NCBI RefSeq assembly: GCF_049331405.1
Contig: NZ_CP186274.1
Span: 7,626,001 to 7,690,000 of the forward strand
DNA from: PoT sp049331405
GTDB lineage: Bacteria > Planctomycetota > Planctomycetia > Isosphaerales > Isosphaeraceae
Direction: 5' to 3'
Length of the DNA: 64,000 nucleotides
The notes under the pieces were generated by a model. That model worked only from the letters and a program-made list of their open reading frames with translations, did not search any database and was not told the origin of the DNA. The translations under genes and the position numbers were made by a program. Positions 56,343 to 64,000 of this stretch are shown piece after piece (the first letter of the stretch is position 1; each line of letters begins with the position of its first letter).

Positions 56343-57848
56343 GGACCTGCCTCGATTGATCGTGCAGGTCTGCCGTCGCATGTAGGCTTTCCAGGAGTCG
56401 GATCCGGCCTCGCGACCGCCTCCGGTCGCCTTCTCGCCACCGAAGGCCCCGCCGATCTCCGCCCCCGAGGTCCCAATATTCACATTGGCGATCCCGCAAT
56501 CCGAGCCATCGGGGGCCAGGAACTGCTCGGCCTCGCGCACGTCGTTCGTGAAGATAGCTGAGGAAAGTCCCTGTGCAACGCCATTCTGAATAGCGATGGC
56601 GTCGTCGACCGTTTCGTACCGCATCACATAGAGGATCGGGGCAAATGTCTCCTCGCCAATGATCGTCATGCCAGGATTCGCCTCCACGATGGCCGGCTCG
56701 ACGAAGTAACCAGGCCGTTCGAGCCGCTGGCCTCCCGCCACGACACGACCCCCCTGCTCGACCGCCGCCTCGAGGGCATTCTTCATGGTGTCGAGAGCAC
56801 GTTCATTGATGAGCGGTCCGACGAGTGTGCCTTCTTCCCAGGGATCGCCGATTCGTAAGCTCCCGTAGGCGTTGACGAGTCGTTCGAGAAAGCCGTCATA
56901 AATCGACTCGTGGACGATCAGGCGACGCGCCGTTGTGCAACGTTGCCCCGCCGTGCCGACCGCGGCGAAGACCGTGGCCCTGAGAGCCATGTCGAAGTCG
57001 GCGGTCGGCGTGACGATGATCGCGTTGTTGCCCCCGAGTTCGAGGATCGCCCTGCCCAACCTCCGGCCGACCACCGCACCAACTCGCTCACCCATCCGCG
57101 TGCTCCCGGTCGCCGAGATCAGCGGGAGTCGACGGTCGTGGATCATCCGCTCGCCCACGTCGTTCGCGTCTCCGACGACGAGGTTGAAGACGCCTCGGCA
57201 ATCGAGTCGGGAGGCGACTTCATTCACGATCGATTGCACGACGATGGCCGTCAGGGGCGTCTCGGGCGACGGCTTCCAGATCATGGTGTCGCCGCAAACT
57301 GCGGCGATCATCGCGTTCCACGCCCAGACGGCGACGGGAAAGTTGAACGCCGTGATGATCCCGAGAGGCCCGATGGGGTGCCACTGCTCCATCATGCGGT
57401 GCTGCGATCGTTCGCTGGCGATCGTCAGGCCATAAAGTTGCCGCGAAAGCCCGACGGCGAAGTCGCAGATGTCAATCATCTCCTGGACCTCGCCCTCCCC
57501 CTCGGATCGAATCTTCCCGGTTTCTAGGGTGACGAGCAGACCCAGATCCTCCTTATTCTCGCGGAGGGCGACACCGATCTGCCTGACGACCTCGCCCCTT
57601 TGAGGCGCCGGTAGGTTCCGCCAGTTTAAGAAGGTTGTCTCGGCCGTAGCTGCGACATATTCGTAGTCTTCGAGTGAAGCCATCTTCACTCTGGCGATCA
57701 CCCCACCGGTCGCGGGATTGATCGATTCCAGCAGGCGGCCGCCAGGATTTTCGATCCAGTCGACCTCGCAGGCCCCGCTATTCGAGTCACGGAGGCCCAA
57801 CCTTGCCAGGAGTTCTGCCGTCCCCTTCATGTCCTTGATCGGCTCCAT
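56304..57848 (-). CDS. ALDH7-type aldehyde dehydrogenase (aminoadipate semialdehyde dehydrogenase-like)
   Basis: A 514-residue dehydrogenase of the ALDH7/AmaB branch, which oxidises alpha-aminoadipate semialdehyde (or piperideine-6-carboxylate) in lysine degradation. Diagnostic segments are ITAFNFPVAVWAWNAMI, LELGGNNAIIV with the general base, the catalytic Cys in GTAGQRCTTARRL, and the C-terminal EKATGGGREAGSDSWKAYM. The tail overlaps mfnB end to end. No other lysine-degradation gene is seen here, so substrate assignment is by family only. Confidence 0.88.
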   Translation of the reverse strand: MEPIKDMKGTAELLARLGLRDSNSGACEVDWIENPGGRLLESINPATGGVIARVKMASLEDYEYVAATAETTFLNWRNLPAPQRGEVVRQIGVALRENKEDLGLLVTLETGKIRSEGEGEVQEMIDICDFAVGLSRQLYGLTIASERSQHRMMEQWHPIGPLGIITAFNFPVAVWAWNAMIAAVCGDTMIWKPSPETPLTAIVVQSIVNEVASRLDCRGVFNLVVGDANDVGERMIHDRRLPLISATGSTRMGERVGAVVGRRLGRAILELGGNNAIIVTPTADFDMALRATVFAAVGTAGQRCTTARRLIVHESIYDGFLERLVNAYGSLRIGDPWEEGTLVGPLINERALDTMKNALEAAVEQGGRVVAGGQRLERPGYFVEPAIVEANPGMTIIGEETFAPILYVMRYETVDDAIAIQNGVAQGLSSAIFTNDVREAEQFLAPDGSDCGIANVNIGTSGAEIGGAFGGEKATGGGREAGSDSWKAYMRRQTCTINRGRSLPLAQGVRFDVG

Positions 57849-58216
57849 GTTGCCAGACTCCCGGCGAGTTCACGGAAAAGTTTGCAGTCTTCACTTCCTG
57901 TCGATGATACAGACTCGGAACGAATTCGTTAACTCGTCCCTGACGGTTGGTGTTGAACCCATAACACCTCGTCACAAGCCGTTGGGTGAAGTCGTTACTT
58001 GTTGAGGCTTCGTGATCGAGGATCTCAACCGTACCCGCCGCCCTGTTCGTTTGATTCTCGCGGTTGCGATTTGTCTGTTACGCGTTGATTCCACATATCA
58101 CGATATCGCCTTCGCATCGGCCGAACCTTGCCATCCGACAGTGTTGAGCACGAGAGGAAAGTCGACCGTCAATTGGACGCTTGGACTTATCTCGAATCTC
58201 GCGGAGACATTTACCG
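57849..58216. other. Divergent intergenic region
   Basis: About 370 bases between the ALDH7 gene and the phosphatase gene. It should hold both promoters; no confident hexamers, repeats or small genes were identified. Confidence 0.45.
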
Positions 58217-58948
58217 ATGCGATTTGTGCTGGCTTTTGGTCTCTGCGCCTCGCTTCTGGCCGTATCGGCGTCGGATTTGGCTCGACAGTCGAAAGGCACT
58301 TGGTTGGTGCTCGTCATCCTGGAGTATTACCTCGCGGTGTGCTTTTTGACAATCGCCGCGATTTACGGGATTCGGGAGGCAGGTTTCAGAGTGGAAGGGG
58401 TGCTGGTCGGATCGAGATGGACCCCGTTGATACGATCGATCGTCATGCCCTATCTGGCGCTGGGTACGTCGACGCTCTACCTCTACCGTTGGGTCGGTCC
58501 GGAACGAGCCTTTGACCCGGTCGCACCGAACCTCTTGATCGGTCGACTACCGTTCCCCATCGAACGTGATCAACTTCACGCTGACGGAGTGCAAGCGATC
58601 TTGAACCTATCCTGGGAATTCCCCCGCTTGTCCAGAATCCACCTCGACTCGAGGTTCAAGACGTTGAACTTGCCGATCCTCGATGGGTCTATCCCCACGC
58701 TTGAGCAGTTCGAAGCGGCCGTCGAGTGGATCAGTCGTTGTCGAGCCGAGGGGAATACCGTGCTCATCCACTGTGCTCAGGGCCACGGTCGCAGCGCAAC
58801 GATCTTGGCAGCCAGCCTGGTGCATCTCGGTTTAGCGTCGGGTGTTGATCATGCACTTTCCATGGTGACGGCTGCCCGTCCTTTGGCCAAACCTTCCCGT
58901 CGGCAGAAGCTAGCTCTCAACCAGTATTTTTTGGTGAGAGCGTCTTGA
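58217..58948 (+). CDS. Membrane-anchored dual-specificity phosphatase
   Basis: A 243-residue protein. About three hydrophobic segments occupy residues 1-92. They are followed by a dual-specificity phosphatase domain with the P-loop IHCAQGHGRSA (Cys186 nucleophile, Arg192) and the general-acid loop LPILDGSIP (Asp156). It resembles PTPMT1/cyclin-like DSPs that act on lipid phosphates or tyrosine. The membrane anchor favours a lipid or envelope substrate. ATG 58217 has GGAGA about ten bases upstream and is preferred over a TTG at 58181. Confidence 0.85.
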   Translation: MRFVLAFGLCASLLAVSASDLARQSKGTWLVLVILEYYLAVCFLTIAAIYGIREAGFRVEGVLVGSRWTPLIRSIVMPYLALGTSTLYLYRWVGPERAFDPVAPNLLIGRLPFPIERDQLHADGVQAILNLSWEFPRLSRIHLDSRFKTLNLPILDGSIPTLEQFEAAVEWISRCRAEGNTVLIHCAQGHGRSATILAASLVHLGLASGVDHALSMVTAARPLAKPSRRQKLALNQYFLVRAS

Positions 58949-59341
58949 TGTTGTATGATGTATCATTAAAGTTATGTTAAATTGTGAGTAAATCTAGGCT
59001 ATCGACTCATCCTTCCTGGGGCCATTGACGGTCCAGCTCAGGTGAATCTTCGTAATACGCATCTGCATCCTGGCCGAATAGATGTTTTGTAAAAGGATAT
59101 GAGATTTATATGATATGAAAACACGTATGGTGTCTGGGTTCAGTTCGAGAAATTGGACAGGTTCGTCTCGCCCTGGTCGAAGATGTTCGAGCGGATCCAC
59201 ATCCTCGACCTGAACGATTCCATGACCTCGACCGTTCCAGCCCGTATGCGTCGCCGAGCGTGAACGAGACTCGAAGTTGAGTGCCCGAATCGAGCGAAGC
59301 CGGTCCCACGCATTTTGAAGGTGCATCGCGTTCCCTTCAAC
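58949..59341. other. AT-rich region between convergent genes
   Basis: About 390 bases. A minus-strand frame at 58994-59326 (110 codons) is open but mixes AT-rich and GC-rich codons and has no family signal; it could be a remnant. No terminator hairpin with a clear T-run was found after the phosphatase gene. Confidence 0.4.
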
Positions 59342-59764
59342 TCACTCCCCGATGACTTTGACCAGAACTCGTTTCGGGCGTCGTCCGTCGAATTCCCCAT
59401 AGAAGACTTGCTCCCAGGGGCCGAAGTCGAGTTTGCCTTTCGTGATAGCGATCACCACCTCGCGGCCCATGACCTGCCGCTTCATGTGGGCGTCGGCATT
59501 GTCCTCGCCGGTGCGGTTGTGCTTGTAGCGCTGGGGCGAGGCGTCGAAGGGGGCGATGCCTTCGAGCCAGTTCTTGTAATCTTCGTGCAATCCCGGCTCG
59601 TCGTCGTTGATGAAGACACTTGCCGTGATGTGCATGGCATTGCACAAGAGGAGGCCTTCCATGATCCCACTCTTGGCAACGAGTTCTTCGAGTCGCGGGG
59701 TGATGTTGAGGAACGACATCCGCGCAGGGAGGTTGAAGGTCAGATACTCGGTGAGTGACTTCAC
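59342..59764 (-). CDS. YjbQ / UPF0047 family protein (second copy)
   Basis: A 140-residue YjbQ homologue, clearly different from the copy at 1043. The core has NAMHITASVFINDDEPGL (its HITAS replacing HHTSAS), HMKRQVMGREVVIAIT and GPWEQVFYGEFDGR. GTG 59764 has GAGG seven bases upstream and yields family length; the longer ATG frame to 59839 adds unconserved residues. The two paralogues are about 58 kb apart and may have diverged in substrate. Confidence 0.85.
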   Translation of the reverse strand: MKSLTEYLTFNLPARMSFLNITPRLEELVAKSGIMEGLLLCNAMHITASVFINDDEPGLHEDYKNWLEGIAPFDASPQRYKHNRTGEDNADAHMKRQVMGREVVIAITKGKLDFGPWEQVFYGEFDGRRPKRVLVKVIGE

Positions 59765-59945
59765 GGGTGTTCCTCGATCGACGGGCCTATTGTCCTGGGC
59801 ACCAACGGCGCATCGAGGATACCACAATGGGTTCACCATCCTTCTTTCACGATCGCGATGACCGGAGTTGAGGTGGATATCGACTGAGGATTAGCGTAGA
59901 GGCAGGACGGGACGAGATAGGTGGACGAGAACTTCGGCCGAAGAG

Positions 59946-61820
59946 TTACTTCAGATCGCGACCGGGCTTTGCGACGACTTCGTCCTGTCGCGGGATGTCC
60001 GCGATCTCGGCCCATCCGGAGACGGGTCGGCCCTTAGCGTCGGTGCCGAGGACTTTGACGACGAGCGGGCCACTACCGGAACGAAATCCTTCGAGGCGGA
60101 TCGGCTTCGACTGGAGCCTCCCTCGGGCGGGCAACTGGCTCGTGCCCAGGTATTGAACCAATTTGCCGGGCTCGAGTTCGCCGCGTCGGGTTCCTGCGGA
60201 ATGGGGGTTGGCGGCGGGGATCAGCGGCTCCCAGGCGATCGAGTTCAGCTCCACCGCAGTGCCCCGGGATTCCGCGACATTGGCTCGCAGGACGAGCGTG
60301 CCGTCGCGGTCCTCTGAGGCACGAAGTTGGACGTTGAGGTGGGGGAGCCCTGCAGGGAGGCGGACTGCCGTGACTTGCAAGGCGGCCTCGGGCGGGGCCT
60401 CAACTTCGATGCGAACGTGCCCGGCCCGATCGGGCTCGATGACCAGGTAATGACTGCTCGTCCCGGCGGACATCCACTCGATCGGGTCGGAGCCGGGGAC
60501 GACCGTCGCGGAGCGTGGACCGGCCAGGGGCCAGCCGTCGAGCGGCGATCGGACGTCGAGCGGTGGCCTGTGCTTTGCCTTGGGTTCGGCGTCCTGAATC
60601 CCACTCATGTAAAGATTCGTGGACCATTCGCGATAGAGAGAGGCGAAGGTCCAACCGGTGGCCGCCTCGAGGTTGGGGGCGCCACGCTTCGGCGATCGGA
60701 CAAGCGTGGTGAGGAGGGAATCGCCGAAGTGCTCGACGCACCACCGGAGGAAGAGGTATGTGCCGCCCCGATTCCCGTGGCTCCGGAAGAGGTCCGCCGA
60801 ATAGTAGTCGTCGACGACGAGTTGGTATCGGGAGGGGCTCGAGAGGAACGCGCTGACGCGATAATCCAGGTTCGTCCTGGAGAAGCCGTGCAAGTCCTCG
60901 GCGAGATGGGCCAGGGCTTCGTCCAACCAGCCTTCCTCGTCCTGGCCTGCTCGTTCGCCTGCGGGACCTGTGAAGGACTTGGCGGTGTAGGTCACGGCAT
61001 GGGTGTACTCGTGGGCCAGCACGGTCTTGAGATGGGGGCCGGGCGCCAGCGAGGCGTTCAGGTACATCATGTCGCAGTGGTTGCTGAATGGGGCTCGCAA
61101 ATCCGGGTCAAGGTCGGCGCCGCGGACGAAGCCGTCGACCGAATGGCGTCCTCCGGCCAGCCTATTGAGCCAGCTCGAGATCAGGACCGTGAATCGGCCG
61201 TCGCCATCCACGTCGCGGGCGTGGCCGAAGTTCTTGGTGGCGGTTGGATAGATGTGGCGGTCGAAAGTGTTGACGACCTCGCCGAGGACCGCCTCGTTGA
61301 CCCGGTTCAGGTCATGCGAGTCTACGTAGACCTGGATGCGATCGCCGACGGCCCTGAGGATGCCTGGGACCGGCAGGTAATTGCTGGCACTCGCCACGTC
61401 GCCGTCGCGCACCAGGAGATAAAAAGTGCGTTCGGGGGGAGGCGGGAAGTCCGGTGCCGGGTCCTGCGGACGGGGCTTTGCCAGCTTCGTGACTTGAGGC
61501 TTGCCTCTGGACTCGGCTTCCAGGGTCAGAGGGCGGAGTTGTTTGGTGGGAGAGGCGGTCAACTTGATCGGGAACGGGCCGGGCTGCCTCGAGAGGGATG
61601 AGACGACGACCAGGGCCGAACCGTCGCGTTCCATCTCCGGGATGTCGAAATGGGCTTTGCCCCCTTCGACCGAGATTGCGACTCTTGCCCCCTCGCGCCA
61701 GGTCGATTTCAAGCCGTCCTTGCGGGCCAGGTCGTCGGACCCGCCGCTCGCTGCAAAGCCCAAGACCAATGTCGCGGCCAGTGTTGGTCGAAGCCAGTCC
61801 TGGAGCTTTGTATAGGGCAT
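59946..61820 (-). CDS. Large secreted zinc metallopeptidase
   Basis: A 624-residue exported protein. The signal peptide spans residues 1-25. The catalytic domain has the zinc motif HEYTH at 270-274 and the third ligand Glu301 in WLDEALAHLAE. That is a gluzincin arrangement like M30 (hyicolysin) or M1 peptidases, with RGGTYLFLRWCVEHFG further down. A calcium-type DVDGDGRF motif lies near residue 203. The C-terminal 200 residues look like beta-sandwich domains. It is probably an extracellular or periplasmic protease of a planctomycete-specific group. Confidence 0.8.
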   Translation of the reverse strand: MPYTKLQDWLRPTLAATLVLGFAASGGSDDLARKDGLKSTWREGARVAISVEGGKAHFDIPEMERDGSALVVVSSLSRQPGPFPIKLTASPTKQLRPLTLEAESRGKPQVTKLAKPRPQDPAPDFPPPPERTFYLLVRDGDVASASNYLPVPGILRAVGDRIQVYVDSHDLNRVNEAVLGEVVNTFDRHIYPTATKNFGHARDVDGDGRFTVLISSWLNRLAGGRHSVDGFVRGADLDPDLRAPFSNHCDMMYLNASLAPGPHLKTVLAHEYTHAVTYTAKSFTGPAGERAGQDEEGWLDEALAHLAEDLHGFSRTNLDYRVSAFLSSPSRYQLVVDDYYSADLFRSHGNRGGTYLFLRWCVEHFGDSLLTTLVRSPKRGAPNLEAATGWTFASLYREWSTNLYMSGIQDAEPKAKHRPPLDVRSPLDGWPLAGPRSATVVPGSDPIEWMSAGTSSHYLVIEPDRAGHVRIEVEAPPEAALQVTAVRLPAGLPHLNVQLRASEDRDGTLVLRANVAESRGTAVELNSIAWEPLIPAANPHSAGTRRGELEPGKLVQYLGTSQLPARGRLQSKPIRLEGFRSGSGPLVVKVLGTDAKGRPVSGWAEIADIPRQDEVVAKPGRDLK

Positions 61821-62161
61821 CAGGATATACCGCTAGGCCTCGCCGCACTCTCGACGTCCCGCTTGGAAACGCGTCTCGTCCGGCAACAGGGTTTCGATCG
61901 GTCGCAATCGTTGCGAGGCTTGAGAGGATTCGGCTGGGCTTGAGGATTGGGCTGGGCTTCAATGTTTCTTGAGGAGTCAGCCCTTTTTTTCGTGCCTCGA
62001 GACCGCCGATAACCGGTTCATGGTCGCTTGTGATCGGCCGCTTGAAGCGGCTAAGATCGCGTCGGGCGAATGCTAAACGATCGCCCCGGCCCTCGCGATT
62101 TCGTCCCGATCACAGAGCTTGAAACAACGATTCGCCGCGACTACGACGAGTTCGAATTCCA
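61821..62161. other. Divergent intergenic region
   Basis: About 340 bases between the metallopeptidase and the HAD-IA gene. A run of seven T at 61984-61990 is the only notable feature. No gene or firm promoter was seen. Confidence 0.45.
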
Positions 62162-62803
62162 ATGACGCAGCAGAGCCTCGCCCTCATCTTCGATTTCGGC
62201 AACGTCGTGGCGTACTTCGACTATAAGAAGGCCTGCGAGCAGCTTGGTCGCGAACTCGGTAAGACGGGCGAGGCCTTCCTGGAGGACATCCAGGCGAAGG
62301 GCTTCTCGGACCTCGTCAAGCAGTACGAGAGTGGAAAGATCGGGTCGGAGGACTTCTCGCGCGAGACATGTAATCTCGCCGGGCTCGAGGTGGGCCACGA
62401 CATCTTCGCCACCGCCTGGGCGGACATCTTCTGGCTCAATGAGTCCGTCGGCCGTCTCATCCCTTATTTGAAGCAGCAGGGCTATCGGCTCGTCCTGGGC
62501 TCGAACACCAACGACCTCCACGCATTGCAGTTCCGACGCCAGTTCGCCGAGACACTCTCGTCGTTCGATGCCCTGGTTCTTTCCTATGAGATTGGGCACC
62601 TGAAGCCGACCGCAGCCTTCTACGAGGCATGCGTCGCCGCGGCCGGATACCCGAATGAGTCGTGCGTCTTCATCGACGACCTCGAGGAGAATGTCGAAGG
62701 GGCCCGCGCCGCGGGGCTCCAAGGGATCGTCTACCGTGACTACCCCGCCCTGGTGGAAGGTCTCCTGTCCCTAGGCGTGTCGATCCCTCCTCAGGCTCAC
62801 TGA
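62162..62803 (+). CDS. HAD-IA family hydrolase (YihX-like)
   Basis: A 213-residue HAD-IA phosphatase. Motif I is FDFGNVV, in which the second Asp is replaced by Gly, as in the YihX/epoxide-hydrolase-N subgroup. Motif II is LGSNTND, the lysine is in GHLKPTAAFY, and motif IV is FIDDLEENVEGA. Members dephosphorylate sugar phosphates such as alpha-glucose-1-phosphate; the exact substrate is not deducible here. It stands alone. Confidence 0.88.
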   Translation: MTQQSLALIFDFGNVVAYFDYKKACEQLGRELGKTGEAFLEDIQAKGFSDLVKQYESGKIGSEDFSRETCNLAGLEVGHDIFATAWADIFWLNESVGRLIPYLKQQGYRLVLGSNTNDLHALQFRRQFAETLSSFDALVLSYEIGHLKPTAAFYEACVAAAGYPNESCVFIDDLEENVEGARAAGLQGIVYRDYPALVEGLLSLGVSIPPQAH

Positions 62804-63646
62804 GGTGATGGGGCGTTCAGGTCCTGCCGACAACGCCTCGAATTCGTCCTCCCGCACGGCTGATCCATGCTGATGGCTGGCTCGTGCGCTTCGATGACCG
62901 CCGCGCTCGCAATCCCCTCATCTGCGGTTACATGCCTGCTCACGAGCCGTTCGAGAACGAGCAACTCGTCCATTCCGCACGCCCGCCACTCCAAGCCACT
63001 TCTGTCTGGATATGGACCAAAGCAAACAAAATTTGGGTCCGAAACAAGATAGGCATCGTATTGTTCTGATCAATATCGCCCGAAGTCTGAAATTCCAATT
63101 CTTAAGTTCGGGCTTGTTTGACTTTGTTGTTCTTGGGGGAAACACTCCAACTAAGCCGCGATCCGCGTATCGCGGGCATCGAGGATTCACCTGCTCGACC
63201 CCATCCGACCTGACACCCCGCTGAATTCTTGAAAAACGGACTTGACGAGACGATTTTCGGCAAGGATGATTGACTGCGTGCATGTAGCCATTCACGCAAT
63301 TTGTCGATCTCCGCATGGCCACGAGCCTCGCACTTTCGGTGCGAGGGCGTTCGAGCTGACGGTTATCGAAATCTGCATTCGCTGAGTTGAATCACGGGGC
63401 AAGGTACTGCCCATCGTCCGGCGCGAGGCGGGCGGACGAGGATCCGGCTCTTGGGGCTGCCCAAGCAGCCAAGTTGTGCGTTAGCCGCGGCGCTAACTTT
63501 GGTGCCTCTGAGAGTCGGGATTCAACAACAAGACACAGGTTGGATCACCTTGATCATCTGGAGCTTGCTGGCGGAGCTGATGCCCTCAATTGACAGGGTC
63601 TTCGGCCCCAGGCTGTCTGCTCCAAAGCTTACCAGGGAGTCAGTCG
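62804..63646. other. Long intergenic region with a structured leader at its right end
   Basis: About 840 bases. The first 200 are GC-rich and open on both strands: a plus frame across about 62830-63010 containing GWLVRFDDRRARNPLI, and a minus frame at 62797-62994. Neither has a family match or a clear start, so this may be a gene remnant. The middle (about 63000-63350) is AT-richer and silent. The last 250 bases carry a series of hairpins listed separately. Confidence 0.45.
63396..63550 (+). ncRNA. Hairpin-rich leader upstream of the surface-protein gene
   Basis: Consecutive stems are GGGCA/TGCCC (63397-63401 with 63408-63412), TCGTCCG/CGGACGA (63414-63420 with 63433-63439), GGCTGC/GCAGCC (63455-63460 with 63465-63470, extended by CTT/AAG) and GTTAGC/GCTAAC (63480-63485 with 63492-63497). 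A weak AGGT/ACCT stem follows. This density of stems in about 110 bases suggests a structured 5-prime leader or small RNA. No known class is recognised. Confidence 0.4.
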
Positions 63647-64000
63647 ATGGGGAGCATCAAGGGAAATAATCGCAATCAAGGGCCCAATCGGCGTCGCGGC
63701 AAGGACCTGCGCCGAGGGAGCGATTTCCTGCATTTGGAGGCCCTGGAGCAACGCACCTTGCTCGACGCGGCGGCATCGTCGACGCCTCCCCAGTGGAAGC
63801 CGACGACGTCGAACGTCTCCGATATCCAGAATGGCCCCCTGGCGAACGCGGGTCAGGAGCTCATCGGGGTCTACACGACATTCCAGGCGAATCACGGCAG
63901 CGGTGCTGCGGTCGCCGCCAAGTATCCGGACCTCCAGATTCAAGGGAATTCGGTAGGGATCTCCGTCAAGGGCTACGGCGACTTTAATTCCTTCGTCAGT
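63647..64000 (+). CDS. N-terminal part of a large secreted protein with the LExLExRxLL signal (partial)
   Basis: The gene runs off the right edge; 118 codons are visible without a stop. ATG 63647 has AGGGAG seven bases upstream. The N-terminus is very basic (SIKGNNRNQGPNRRRGKD), then DFLHLEALEQRTLLDA, the planctomycete LEPxLEPR-type signal found on giant secreted or surface proteins. It is followed by an Ala/Ser/Thr linker and the beginning of a repeat or beta-rich domain. The full function lies outside the window. Confidence 0.8.
   Translation, partial: MGSIKGNNRNQGPNRRRGKDLRRGSDFLHLEALEQRTLLDAAASSTPPQWKPTTSNVSDIQNGPLANAGQELIGVYTTFQANHGSGAAVAAKYPDLQIQGNSVGISVKGYGDFNSFVS

Noticed and set aside
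60327..61601. 424-codon open frame opposite the secreted metallopeptidase
   Set aside because: Antisense shadow; the minus-strand gene has a signal peptide and zinc motif, and this frame has nothing recognisable.

Overview
This window is typical of a high-GC planctomycete chromosome, most likely of the Isosphaeraceae/Gemmatales side. The reasons are a DUF1559 protein with a prepilin-like N-terminus, MJ0042-type zinc-finger proteins, an HTTM (gamma-carboxylase-like) gene pair, a secreted protein with the LExLExRxLLDA N-terminal signal at the right edge, a formaldehyde-activating-enzyme homologue and a methanofuran-synthesis gene (mfnB) in a bacterium, a LarC gene and many secreted metallopeptidases. 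Assignment to the phylum is an inference from gene content. No rRNA, tRNA, CRISPR array or intact insertion sequence was seen.

Layout. 1-5.7 kb: end of a glycosyltransferase, a Fae-like gene, YjbQ, YqeY, an exported MsrB, a NagD-type HAD phosphatase and an exported M2-type metallopeptidase. 5.9-16.9 kb: five co-directional genes, namely two overlapping dynamin-like GTPases, a 1613-residue DUF4011 helicase-nuclease, a membrane zinc-ribbon protein and an MJ0042 membrane protein. This is the best candidate for an undescribed (possibly defence) system. 16.9-22.7 kb: htpG, an AT-rich stretch with a decayed isoprenylcysteine methyltransferase pseudogene, an MJ0042 protein, and a 75-residue ubiquitin-like protein ending in Gly-Gly. 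22.8-26.6 kb: an aldehyde dehydrogenase and a CrtQ-like glycosyltransferase (possible C30 carotenoid steps) with two small membrane proteins. 26.9-35.6 kb: larC, an M48 peptidase, a DUF1559 protein, protoporphyrinogen oxidase, acs and rpmB. 36.2-47.2 kb: proC with a phosphoesterase, guaA, a C45 NTN-hydrolase, a UbiB kinase, two unknown genes and the dxr-rseP pair.

47.5-64 kb: the HTTM pair, a Gfo/Idh/MocA oxidoreductase, an apparent structured RNA with its own terminator (50.63-50.79 kb), several small secreted or membrane proteins, a DEDDh exonuclease-WYL fusion overlapping mfnB, an ALDH7-type dehydrogenase, a membrane-anchored dual-specificity phosphatase, a second YjbQ, a large secreted metallopeptidase, a HAD-IA phosphatase, and a hairpin-rich leader in front of the truncated surface protein.

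Core metabolism (acs, guaA, proC, dxr, hemG, htpG, rpmB) is interleaved with lineage-specific genes. Most operons are short, with 4-base stop/start overlaps, and convergent neighbours are separated by long perfect inverted repeats that look like bidirectional terminators. Starts were mostly chosen by a purine-rich Shine-Dalgarno sequence 5-10 bases upstream; several are GTG or TTG.
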